NCBI GenBank assembly: GCA_047628755.1
Contig: JBLHVV010000109.1
Coordinates: 1-10,746, forward strand
Reading direction: 5' to 3'
Length of the DNA stretch: 10,746 nucleotides
From: Bermanella sp047628755
Lineage (GTDB): Bacteria > Pseudomonadota > Gammaproteobacteria > Pseudomonadales > Oceanobacteraceae
Position numbers and translations under genes: made by a program. The stretch's first letter is position 1, and each line of letters opens with the position of its first letter. The notes under the pieces were generated by a model. That model did not search any database. It was not told the origin of the DNA and worked only from the letters and a program-made list of their open reading frames with translations. This document shows positions 1-5,295 of the stretch, in pieces.

Positions 1-185
1 TTGTGGGTGAACGTTTAGTGGGTGAGCGAATTGAAAAATTTACCAGTGCCACTTATAAACTTACAGGGAGTTGGAATGCACCTAAGTTAGACTTGGTAAA
101 GCGTTTCGATAACGATATAGAAGGTAAGCAAGATAAATCGTTCTGGCGCCGTATGAGTGATTTTTTTGGTGTAGGAGACGACTGA
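1..185 (+). CDS. yhdP: YhdP family AsmA-like protein, C-terminal fragment (partial)
   Basis: Only the last 60 or so codons are present; the reading frame is open to the left edge, so the GTG at 3 is not the true start and the gene continues upstream. The visible peptide has the ending typical of YhdP/TIGR02099 proteins: a beta-strand segment with Y-K-L-T-G-S-W followed by a proline and charged tail (residues about 18-30 of the fragment), then a hydrophilic, aromatic end. YhdP is a very large inner-membrane-anchored periplasmic protein of the AsmA-like group, linked to phospholipid transport to the outer membrane. The TGA stop (183-185) shares its A with the ATG of the following nitrilase gene, which suggests translational coupling. 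The yhdP-nitrilase pairing is also found in Pseudomonas and supports the call. Identity rests on a short tail plus context. Confidence 0.75.
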   Translation, partial: VGERLVGERIEKFTSATYKLTGSWNAPKLDLVKRFDNDIEGKQDKSFWRRMSDFFGVGDD

Positions 186-991
186 TGAAAGTTGCTATTG
201 TCCAGATGACAAGTGTAAAAGATCACCAAGAAAATTTTAGAATAGCTAAGACTCTAGTTATTTCAGCTTCTGAACAAGGAGCTAAGTTGATTTTATTACC
301 CGAAATGTTCGCCTGTATTGGCGTAAATAATCAGAGCGAGTTAGCGGCTAATTTCTTTACTTTAGCGCAGCTAGAATCATCTATAGGCAGCTGGGCAAAG
401 ACAAATTCAATATTTATAGTAGCTGGGTCATTACCATTTTCTAGCCCTGTCAAAGATAAGGTGTTCGCTGCTAGTTTGGTGTTTTCGCCAGAAGGTAAGG
501 TGATTGCTCATTATAATAAAGTTCATTTATTTGATGTAGATGTAGCTGATGAAAAAGGCCATTATCGTGAATCAGATACATTCGAGCCTGGCCAAACTCC
601 AAAAGTAGCAAATATAGAAAACCTCAAATTAGGTCTAAGTATTTGTTACGACCTTCGGTTCCCTGAGCTTTATCAGGTCTATCAGAAGCAACAATGTCAG
701 TTAATTACTGTGCCGTCAGCGTTTACTTATAAGACGGGTAAAATGCATTGGGAAATACTGTTAAAAGCCAGGGCCATTGAAACTCAAGCTTATGTTCTAG
801 CGGCGAATCAATGTGGTATCCACGAAGACGGTCGAAGAACTTGGGGGCACAGTATGATTGTCTCTCCGAATGGTGAAATCTTAGCAGAGATGGAGCAAGA
901 CGAAGTTGGAATTATAGTGTCTGATTTAGACATGGAGTCTCAACACTTGATTAGAAAAGCCATGCCACTGTTAAATCATAAGCGTTTATGA
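185..991 (+). CDS. Carbon-nitrogen hydrolase, nitrilase superfamily (Nit1/Nit2-like)
   Basis: A 268-residue protein covering a whole nitrilase domain. The catalytic triad is readable: Glu40 in LLPEMF, Lys112 in HYNKVHLFD, and nucleophile Cys154 in LSICYDLRFPELY. The family hydrolyses C-N bonds of amides or nitriles through a cysteine thioester. The HLFDVDV segment after the lysine and the RxES...F.PG segment (about 128-136) resemble the Nit1/Nit2 branch, whose known members repair deaminated glutathione or hydrolyse omega-amides. The exact substrate cannot be fixed from sequence, so no symbol is given. ATG 185 overlaps the yhdP stop (TGATG) and has an AGGAG at 173-177, seven bases upstream, which settles the start. 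In Pseudomonas the same gene is co-located with yhdP and tldD; here it is the last gene before the terminator and tldD does not follow. Confidence 0.9.
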   Translation: MKVAIVQMTSVKDHQENFRIAKTLVISASEQGAKLILLPEMFACIGVNNQSELAANFFTLAQLESSIGSWAKTNSIFIVAGSLPFSSPVKDKVFAASLVFSPEGKVIAHYNKVHLFDVDVADEKGHYRESDTFEPGQTPKVANIENLKLGLSICYDLRFPELYQVYQKQQCQLITVPSAFTYKTGKMHWEILLKARAIETQAYVLAANQCGIHEDGRRTWGHSMIVSPNGEILAEMEQDEVGIIVSDLDMESQHLIRKAMPLLNHKRL

Positions 992-1018
992 AATTTAAAA
1001 AATATAATCTATTGAAAT

Positions 1019-1054
1019 ATAAATAAGGCGCATTGTTCAATGCGCCTTATTTAT
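1019..1054. terminator. Bidirectional intrinsic terminator between convergent genes
   Basis: A near-perfect inverted repeat: AAATAAGGCGCATT (1021-1034), loop GTTC (1035-1038), AATGCGCCTTATTT (1039-1052). Two further pairs (1020-1053 and 1019-1054) extend the stem to about 16 bp. The GC-rich heart (GGCGC/GCGCC) is flanked by A/T tracts on both sides, so a transcript in either direction has a stem followed by a U-rich run. It lies 27 bases past the nitrilase stop and about 27 bases past the darP stop, as expected for a shared terminator of two convergent units. Confidence 0.88.
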
Positions 1055-1081
1055 TTAAAATTATCAAACCATTAATGTGTA

Positions 1082-1621
1082 CTACGCTTCTTTGTAATGG
1101 CCTTTAATTGCTAAGAATAATTTTCGTGAAGCCGTTTTACCAGTGTTTTTTTCAGCGTCCGGGTTAGCTTCTTTTTCTTTCTGTTCTTTTACTGCGTTGC
1201 GAATAAGCGCACGTAAGTTCTGCATATCAATCACATCAAATTCATCTGCGAAATCTTTTAGTCCATCGTTACCATCATTAATTAAGCGATCACGCCATTT
1301 TTCTTGTTGATGTAAAATACGGTTATATATCTCGCTACTAGGATTAAGCATATCCATTGCTTCTTGCACGGCTTCTAGATCTTCTGAACGCATAATACGC
1401 CCTACAAATTGAAGATGACGACGCTTAGCTTCATTCTTTTTAATTCGATGCCATTCTTCTACAGCTTTCATCATGATATCAGACAGTGGAAGTTTACTAA
1501 GCTGCTTTTTTGGTAGTTCGCATATCTTCTGTCCTAATGCCTGAAGGGCATGCATTTCTCGTTTTACCTGAGACTTACTAGGGCCTGAATATTCTTCAAA
1601 CTCGTCTTCATTTTCTATCAT
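1082..1621 (-). CDS. darP: DarP (YjgA), ribosome biogenesis factor
   Basis: A 179-residue, highly charged, mostly helical protein with no membrane segment, close in length to E. coli YjgA/DarP (about 183). The N-terminal block Y-S-G-P-S-K-S-Q-V-K-R-E (about 11-22) followed by M-x-A-L-Q-A-L-G and the R-R-H-L-Q-F-V-G-R-I-M-R segment (about 67-78) are hallmarks of the DUF615/YjgA family. DarP binds late 50S precursors near the peptidyl-transferase region and helps 23S rRNA maturation. It is the last gene of the minus-strand operon, nine bases after mgtE. Its Shine-Dalgarno AGGA (1629-1632) overlaps the mgtE stop codon with a 7-base spacer to the ATG, so translation is probably coupled. pmbA, the common partner of yjgA in gammaproteobacteria, is not adjacent here. 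Confidence 0.93.
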   Translation of the reverse strand: MIENEDEFEEYSGPSKSQVKREMHALQALGQKICELPKKQLSKLPLSDIMMKAVEEWHRIKKNEAKRRHLQFVGRIMRSEDLEAVQEAMDMLNPSSEIYNRILHQQEKWRDRLINDGNDGLKDFADEFDVIDMQNLRALIRNAVKEQKEKEANPDAEKNTGKTASRKLFLAIKGHYKEA

Positions 1622-1630
1622 ATATAAATC

Positions 1631-2986
1631 CTAAAAATAAAATGCGGCGGCTAACCCTAGGAAAGCAAAAAAACCAACAACATCAGTAACTGTTGTCAGG
1701 ATAACGCTGCCCGCAAGGGCAGGGTCAATTTTCATTCGTTTTAAAAACACAGGTAAAAATGCCCCTGCCACAGCGGCTACCACTAAATTAATAACAATGG
1801 CTACGCCAATAATAATTGAAAGGTGAACGTCCCTAAACCAAGCGAATGTCACTGCCGCAATGACTAATGCCCATAGAATTCCATTGCTAAGGCCCACAAT
1901 AAATTCTCTGTTTAATAACCAGCCCACATTTTTTGAATCAATATGGCCAATGGCTTGTCCTCGAATCACAAGCGTTAAGGTCTGGCTACCTGCCACTCCA
2001 CCCATACTAGCAACTATGGGCATTAATACAGCCAGAGCCACCACTTGATCAATGGTACCTTGAAACAGCCCTATAACGGCACTGGCTAGTAATGCGGTTA
2101 ATAAATTAATGCCTAGCCATACAGCTCGACGGCGGCTGGTTTTAAACGCCGGGGCAAAAGTATCTTCGTCTTCATCTAGACCTGCCATACTCATTAGAGA
2201 GTGGTCGCCGTCTTCACGTATTACATCAACTACATCATCGATGGTGATTCGTCCCAACAGTTTGCCAGTGACGGAATCTACAACAGGGGCTGATATTAAA
2301 TCATGCCGTTCAAATATTTTAGCAACATCAGAATCTTCCATTTCTGCTGGAATGGTAATAACGTCAGTGTTCATAACTTCACGAACAGTTGTGTCCCCGT
2401 CGGTTACCAATATTTTATTAATAGGTAGCGCCCCAATAAACTCATCGCGGCGGTTTACAACCAATAAAGCATCGGTCATCTCAGGTAAGCTGCGGTGACG
2501 GCGTAAGTAGCGTAATACAACTTCTAGGGTGATGTCAGCTCGAACAGTCACCGTATCGGTGTTCATTAAACCGCCGGCACTGTCCTCTGGATAGGACAAT
2601 ACGGCTTCTACCCGAGCACGATCGAGGCTATCCATGCTGGTGAGAACTTCACGGGTTACGGCTTTTGGTAAGTTTTGAAGTAAATCGGCTACATCATCAG
2701 CGTCTAGATCCGTCATGGCGTTTGCCACTTCTTGGACGCTCATTTGGTTTAGTAGCCAGGTTTGCAGTTCATCACTTAAATGCTGAAGTACTTCCCCTTC
2801 GTTTTCGTCTTCGATTAGCTCCCAAAGTAATTTACGCTCTTTAGGTGGGGATGATTCTAGTAGGTGAGCAACGTCGGCAGGTTGCAGGTCACCGTTAATA
2901 ATACGACGAGCCTGCGCAATTGCACCGCTGTCTAAAGCAATGCCAAGGTGTTTAATCTTTTTTAGCTGTCTTTCGCCTCTAGGCAT
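1631..2986 (-). CDS. mgtE: MgtE magnesium transporter
   Basis: A 451-residue protein with full MgtE architecture: a helical N domain (about 35-135) rich in acidic residues, two CBS domains (about 140-262), a linker, then five membrane helices (about 286-451). The pore motif region P323-I-V-A-S-M-G-G-V-A-G-S-Q-T336 and Asp435 in TTVTDVVGF match the channel helices; the aspartate corresponds to the Mg2+-selective pore aspartate of Thermus MgtE. Val331 stands where the Thermus motif (GGNxGNQ) has Asn. MgtE is a dimeric Mg2+ channel gated by Mg2+ binding to the cytosolic N and CBS domains. The start is supported by AAGGGG (2993-2998) six bases before the ATG. It sits 125 bases after ptsO and 9 bases before darP. 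The leader is too short for a classical M-box riboswitch. Confidence 0.95.
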   Translation of the reverse strand: MPRGERQLKKIKHLGIALDSGAIAQARRIINGDLQPADVAHLLESSPPKERKLLWELIEDENEGEVLQHLSDELQTWLLNQMSVQEVANAMTDLDADDVADLLQNLPKAVTREVLTSMDSLDRARVEAVLSYPEDSAGGLMNTDTVTVRADITLEVVLRYLRRHRSLPEMTDALLVVNRRDEFIGALPINKILVTDGDTTVREVMNTDVITIPAEMEDSDVAKIFERHDLISAPVVDSVTGKLLGRITIDDVVDVIREDGDHSLMSMAGLDEDEDTFAPAFKTSRRRAVWLGINLLTALLASAVIGLFQGTIDQVVALAVLMPIVASMGGVAGSQTLTLVIRGQAIGHIDSKNVGWLLNREFIVGLSNGILWALVIAAVTFAWFRDVHLSIIIGVAIVINLVVAAVAGAFLPVFLKRMKIDPALAGSVILTTVTDVVGFFAFLGLAAAFYF

Positions 2987-3011
2987 AAGCTACCCCTTGT
3001 TCCTGCGCATA

Positions 3012-3017
3012 ATTGTA
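3012..3017 (-). promoter_or_regulatory. Possible -10 element ahead of mgtE
   Basis: Reading the minus strand, TACAAT (5 of 6 to the sigma70 -10 consensus) lies 25 bases upstream of the mgtE ATG in the 125-base ptsO-mgtE gap. The matching -35 position (TAGCCT at 3035-3040, 17-base spacer) is poor. An internal promoter for mgtE-darP would make sense, but this is weak evidence. The rest of the gap holds a 6-bp hairpin (3057-3073) without a U tract and an AGGGTTTT direct repeat. Confidence 0.25.
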
Positions 3018-3111
3018 CCTTTAATGGTGCAAACAGGCTATTACTTAAGTACAGCCTAAGCTTTGTGAGCTTATGATTTTTCAGGGTTTTTTAGGGTTTT
3101 AACGAGATTTT

Positions 3112-3381
3112 CTATTCATCTTCATCAAATCTATTATTGATTAAATTCAGAACCGCTTTCATGGCAACCGCTTCGTCATCACCGTCTACTTTGACAGTGA
3201 TTTCGCAACCTTTGCTGGCTGCAAGCATCATTACTGACATAATGCTTTTTCCATCAACGTCTTTGCCGTTGTAAGCAACTTTTATTTTACTTGAATACCC
3301 AGAAGCAGTAGATACCAACTTGGCAGCGGCACGGGCATGTAAACCCAGCTTATTTATTATTGTAACGTTATTTTCAATCAT
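3112..3381 (-). CDS. ptsO: NPr, HPr-like phosphocarrier of the nitrogen PTS
   Basis: An 89-residue HPr-fold protein. Phospho-acceptor His15 lies in N-K-L-G-L-H-A-R-A-A-A-K-L-V, and the second HPr signature reads G-K-S46-I-M-S-V-M-M-L-A-A. The MIExxVTIINKLGLHARAA opening is characteristic of NPr rather than sugar-PTS HPr. NPr relays phosphate from EI-Ntr (PtsP, not in this window) to EIIA-Ntr (ptsN, two genes upstream). Length and start match the family, although the ATG has no good Shine-Dalgarno; the nearest purine run is in ACGGCCACT. The gene is 109 bases after rapZ, whereas in E. coli the two are essentially contiguous. That gap carries a two-stem RNA structure ending 11 bases before the ATG, which may affect expression. 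Confidence 0.95.
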   Translation of the reverse strand: MIENNVTIINKLGLHARAAAKLVSTASGYSSKIKVAYNGKDVDGKSIMSVMMLAASKGCEITVKVDGDDEAVAMKAVLNLINNRFDEDE

Positions 3382-3392
3382 AGTGGCCGTAT

Positions 3393-3437
3393 GACAGTGA
3401 ATATCAAGTTACCTTAGCGGTAGACCCTATCACTGTC
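3393..3437 (-). promoter_or_regulatory. Predicted two-stem structure in the ptsO leader
   Basis: Arms GACAGTGA (3393-3400) and TCACTGTC (3430-3437) are perfect 8-bp reverse complements. Two more pairs are possible across a bulged base. Inside the 29-base loop a second hairpin forms from TACC (3410-3413) and GGTA (3419-3422) with a 5-base loop. The element ends 11 bases before the ptsO ATG and has no following U tract, so it does not look like a terminator. A regulatory or RNA-processing role is inference only; the base pairing is visible directly. Confidence 0.45.
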
Positions 3438-3490
3438 TAGTACTTCATCTGAGCATTTGCTTGAATAGGTAAGTTTGGCGAGAGCGGTCT

Positions 3491-4345
3491 TTATTGCTCT
3501 AACTCTCGGTGACGTAATTGAACAGCAGGGAATTGATTTTTGTAGTGCTTGAACAATCGTTCAGCCATATACACACTGCGATGCTGGCCACCAGTGCAGC
3601 CAATACTAACGGTCATGTAGGTTCGATTATTATCTTGGAACTCTGGTAACCAGCGCTGTAAAAAACCGTCAATGTGGTCAAACATATCGACTACATTTTT
3701 TTCATCCTGCAAAAACTCAACAACAGGTTGGTCTTGCCCTGAATACTTTCGAAGCTGAGGATCCCAGTAAGGATTTGGCAAGCAACGTACATCAAATACG
3801 AGGTCGCTGTTTTTTGGGATGCCATGTTTAAAGCCAAATGATTCAAACAGCAGTGACATTTCGTTACCACGATTCTGTACCACTCTGTTTTTAATCATAC
3901 TGCGTAGCTGGTGCATAGATAAGTTAGTGGTATCTAGTGTTAGATCCGCCATATCTGCAATGTCACGAAGTACGAATCCCTCTTGATTAATAGCTTCCAT
4001 TAAAGGCACGTCTGGACCTGTTAAGGGGTGCTTACGTCGGGTGGCACTAAATCGAGTGAGTAACATATCTGGGTCAGCATCTAGATAAATAATTTCTAGC
4101 TGACAATCCGCGATACTGAGGTTATTGACGATGTTTGAAAAGCTGGCCAAATCTTTGGGAATATTTCTGGCGTCGATACTTACGGCTATGCCTTCGGCCG
4201 ATTCGTTACCGGTTTGCTGTTCTATAAGAGAAGGAAGCAAGCCCACAGGTAAGTTATCAATACAGTAATAACCCAAGTCTTCAAGTACGTTCAGTGCAGT
4301 ACTTTTCCCAGATCCACTGCGACCACTGATAATAACCAGTTTCAT
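3491..4345 (-). CDS. rapZ: RapZ, RNase adapter / nucleotide-binding protein
   Basis: A 284-residue protein, the same length as E. coli RapZ (YhbJ). Walker A is G8-R-S-G-S-G-K-S-T16 near the N-terminus; S-I-D-A-R-N follows in the first domain. The C-terminal domain has the family blocks D-V-R-C-L-P-N-P-Y-W and G-C-T-G-G-Q-H-R-S-V-Y-M. In E. coli RapZ senses glucosamine-6-phosphate and presents the sRNA GlmZ to RNase E, tuning GlmS and thus amino-sugar supply for LPS and peptidoglycan. Whether this organism has GlmZ-type RNAs cannot be judged here; outside enterics the RNA targets may differ. The start is supported by AGGG (4351-4354) five bases before the ATG. It lies 82 bases after ptsN, in the standard ptsN-rapZ-ptsO order. 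Confidence 0.96.
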   Translation of the reverse strand: MKLVIISGRSGSGKSTALNVLEDLGYYCIDNLPVGLLPSLIEQQTGNESAEGIAVSIDARNIPKDLASFSNIVNNLSIADCQLEIIYLDADPDMLLTRFSATRRKHPLTGPDVPLMEAINQEGFVLRDIADMADLTLDTTNLSMHQLRSMIKNRVVQNRGNEMSLLFESFGFKHGIPKNSDLVFDVRCLPNPYWDPQLRKYSGQDQPVVEFLQDEKNVVDMFDHIDGFLQRWLPEFQDNNRTYMTVSIGCTGGQHRSVYMAERLFKHYKNQFPAVQLRHRELEQ

Positions 4346-4363
4346 AAAATCCCTATAATTTAA

Positions 4364-4389
4364 GTAGTGAAAACTGCAATAGTTTCTAC
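4364..4389 (-). promoter_or_regulatory. Small bulged hairpin in the rapZ leader
   Basis: GTAG (4364-4367) pairs with CTAC (4386-4389) and AAACT (4371-4375) pairs with AGTTT (4381-4385), giving a 9-bp stem with a 3-base bulge and a 5-base loop in the 82-base ptsN-rapZ gap. It sits 18 bases upstream of the rapZ ATG and has no poly-U tail. It could be a 5'-UTR structure or chance; the stem is AT-rich. Confidence 0.25.
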
Positions 4390-4399
4390 CTGACCAAAG

Positions 4400-4405
4400 A
4401 TTATA
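4400..4405 (-). promoter_or_regulatory. Possible -10 element ahead of rapZ
   Basis: On the minus strand a perfect TATAAT occurs in the ptsN-rapZ gap, 54 bases before the rapZ ATG. No convincing -35 is found at 16-18 bases, and the extended -10 TGn is off by one base. An internal promoter serving rapZ-ptsO is possible but unproven. Confidence 0.3.
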
Positions 4406-4427
4406 CGCAACATTTATTACAATGGAT

Positions 4428-4880
4428 TTACAGTGTTGCTAGCCGATAGAGGTCTTCGGTTGTCGTTGCTTGACGGAGTGAGTCCCTAAAGACTTCATCA
4501 TTAAACTTTTGCGCCAGCATACTAAGTGTCTGTAAGTGCTGTTCGGTGGCTTCTTCAGGAACCAGCAGCACGAACACTATATCAACGAGTTGTCTGTCCA
4601 CAGAGTCAAAGTCTACAGGCTTTTCCAATAAAAATAACGCCCCTAAAGTGTCTTCGCAATCTTGTAGTCGGCTATGTGGAATCGCAATGCCTTCTCCTAT
4701 GCCGGTGCTTCCCAATTTTTCGCGAGCAATTAACCGTTCATAAATATGATCTGACTGCGAATCTGGGATGCTGTCGGCTAGAAAACCACTGATATGCTCC
4801 AGTACACGTTTTTTGCTAGTGCACTGCGCACCCAGTTGGGTGCGTTCTAGGGTTAAAATTTGAGAAATACTTGAGCTCAT
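4428..4880 (-). CDS. ptsN: PtsN, EIIA-Ntr of the nitrogen PTS
   Basis: A 150-residue single-domain EIIA of the mannitol/fructose fold. The phosphorylation site is His69 in the motif G-E-G-I-A-I-P-H-S-R, preceded by the conserved R-E-K-L-G-S-T-G-I-G stretch (53-62), where E. coli PtsN has His73. It receives phosphate from NPr and works as a regulator rather than a sugar transporter: in E. coli and Pseudomonas its phosphorylation state affects K+ homeostasis, carbon/nitrogen balance and envelope stress. It starts five bases after the hpf stop. No clear Shine-Dalgarno lies just before ATG 4880 (a GGAAG is about 18 bases away), so initiation may depend on ribosomes finishing hpf. Both ptsN and its donor gene ptsO are in the same operon. 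Confidence 0.96.
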   Translation of the reverse strand: MSSSISQILTLERTQLGAQCTSKKRVLEHISGFLADSIPDSQSDHIYERLIAREKLGSTGIGEGIAIPHSRLQDCEDTLGALFLLEKPVDFDSVDRQLVDIVFVLLVPEEATEQHLQTLSMLAQKFNDEVFRDSLRQATTTEDLYRLATL

Positions 4881-4885
4881 AAGAG

Positions 4886-5191
4886 TTAGTGAGTGCTTCC
4901 ATTTCGATGACTTGTGGTTTTTTCTTTATGTTTAATTAGTTGTCGATCAAGCTTGTCTGCTAATCCGTCGATGGCCGCGTACATATTATCGTCGTCTGCA
5001 TTTGCATGTAATTCAGCTCCGGCCGCATGCATGGTAGCTTCAGCTTTTTGGGTATGATTTTCAACGGTTAACGTCACTTGGACATTTGTTATGTTATCAA
5101 AATGCCTTTCAAGCTTTTCGACCTTTGAGTGGACATAGTCTTTCAGGGCTTGGGTAACTTCTACATGGTGGCCGCTGATATTAATTTGCAT
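4886..5191 (-). CDS. hpf: Ribosome hibernation promoting factor, short form
   Basis: A 101-residue protein of the HPF/YfiA (RaiA) family, beginning M-Q-I-N-I-S-G-H-H-V-E-V-T and with the L-x-R-H-F-D-N-I-T core. It consists of the single N-terminal domain only, so it is the short gammaproteobacterial HPF that acts with RMF to form inactive 100S ribosome dimers, not the long form. The extra residues relative to the E. coli protein (about 95) are a basic, hydrophilic tail (K-H-K-E-K-T-T-S-H-R). A strong AGGAG (5198-5202) six bases before the ATG fixes the start and predicts good translation. It is directly downstream of rpoN with a 104-base gap that includes a plausible sigma70 promoter, so hpf-ptsN can probably be transcribed independently of rpoN. 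Confidence 0.95.
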   Translation of the reverse strand: MQINISGHHVEVTQALKDYVHSKVEKLERHFDNITNVQVTLTVENHTQKAEATMHAAGAELHANADDDNMYAAIDGLADKLDRQLIKHKEKTTSHRNGSTH

Positions 5192-5250
5192 AGATGGCTC
5201 CTACCGTTGGCACCCCAGAATTAGGGTACGTTAATTAGCTGATAACCTTT

Positions 5251-5280
5251 AGTATAGGCTACCCGCGAAAACCGTGACTA
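5251..5280 (-). promoter_or_regulatory. Putative sigma70 promoter for hpf-ptsN
   Basis: In the rpoN-hpf gap the minus strand reads TAGTCA (5275-5280; 4 of 6 to TTGACA), an 18-base spacer, then TATACT (5251-5256; 5 of 6 to TATAAT). This would start transcription near 5244, giving a leader of about 50 bases before the strong hpf Shine-Dalgarno. No terminator follows rpoN, so this would be an internal promoter. Confidence 0.45.
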
Positions 5281-5295
5281 ACTTATATCAACTTT

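Noticed and set aside
3..185. A stand-alone 60-residue gene starting at GTG 3
   Set aside because: The frame is open to the window edge and the peptide resembles the tail of YhdP, so it is a truncated large gene, not a small one.
1860..2498. Open frames on the + strand inside mgtE, and similar ones inside ptsN, rpoN, lptB, lptC, kdsD and yrbG
   Set aside because: They lie antisense to genes with clear family motifs, lack ribosome binding sites and have low-complexity Ser/Thr-rich translations typical of shadow frames.
3057..3073. Hairpin TAAGCT/AGCTTA as a terminator for the ptsO end of the operon
   Set aside because: The stem is 6 bp and AT-rich and is followed on the minus strand by GGCTGT, with no U tract.
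3083..3100. Telomere-like direct repeat AGGGTTTT, two copies ten bases apart
   Set aside because: Only two short copies in an AT-rich spacer; no longer array and no sign of function.
2987..3111. M-box or other Mg2+ riboswitch ahead of mgtE
   Set aside because: The gap is only 125 bases, shorter than a typical M-box, and shows no array of stems or expression platform; only one 6-bp hairpin is present.
5205..5225. TTGGCACC as a sigma54 -24 element near hpf
   Set aside because: It reads on the + strand, away from hpf, and the -12 TTGC partner is absent at the right spacing.
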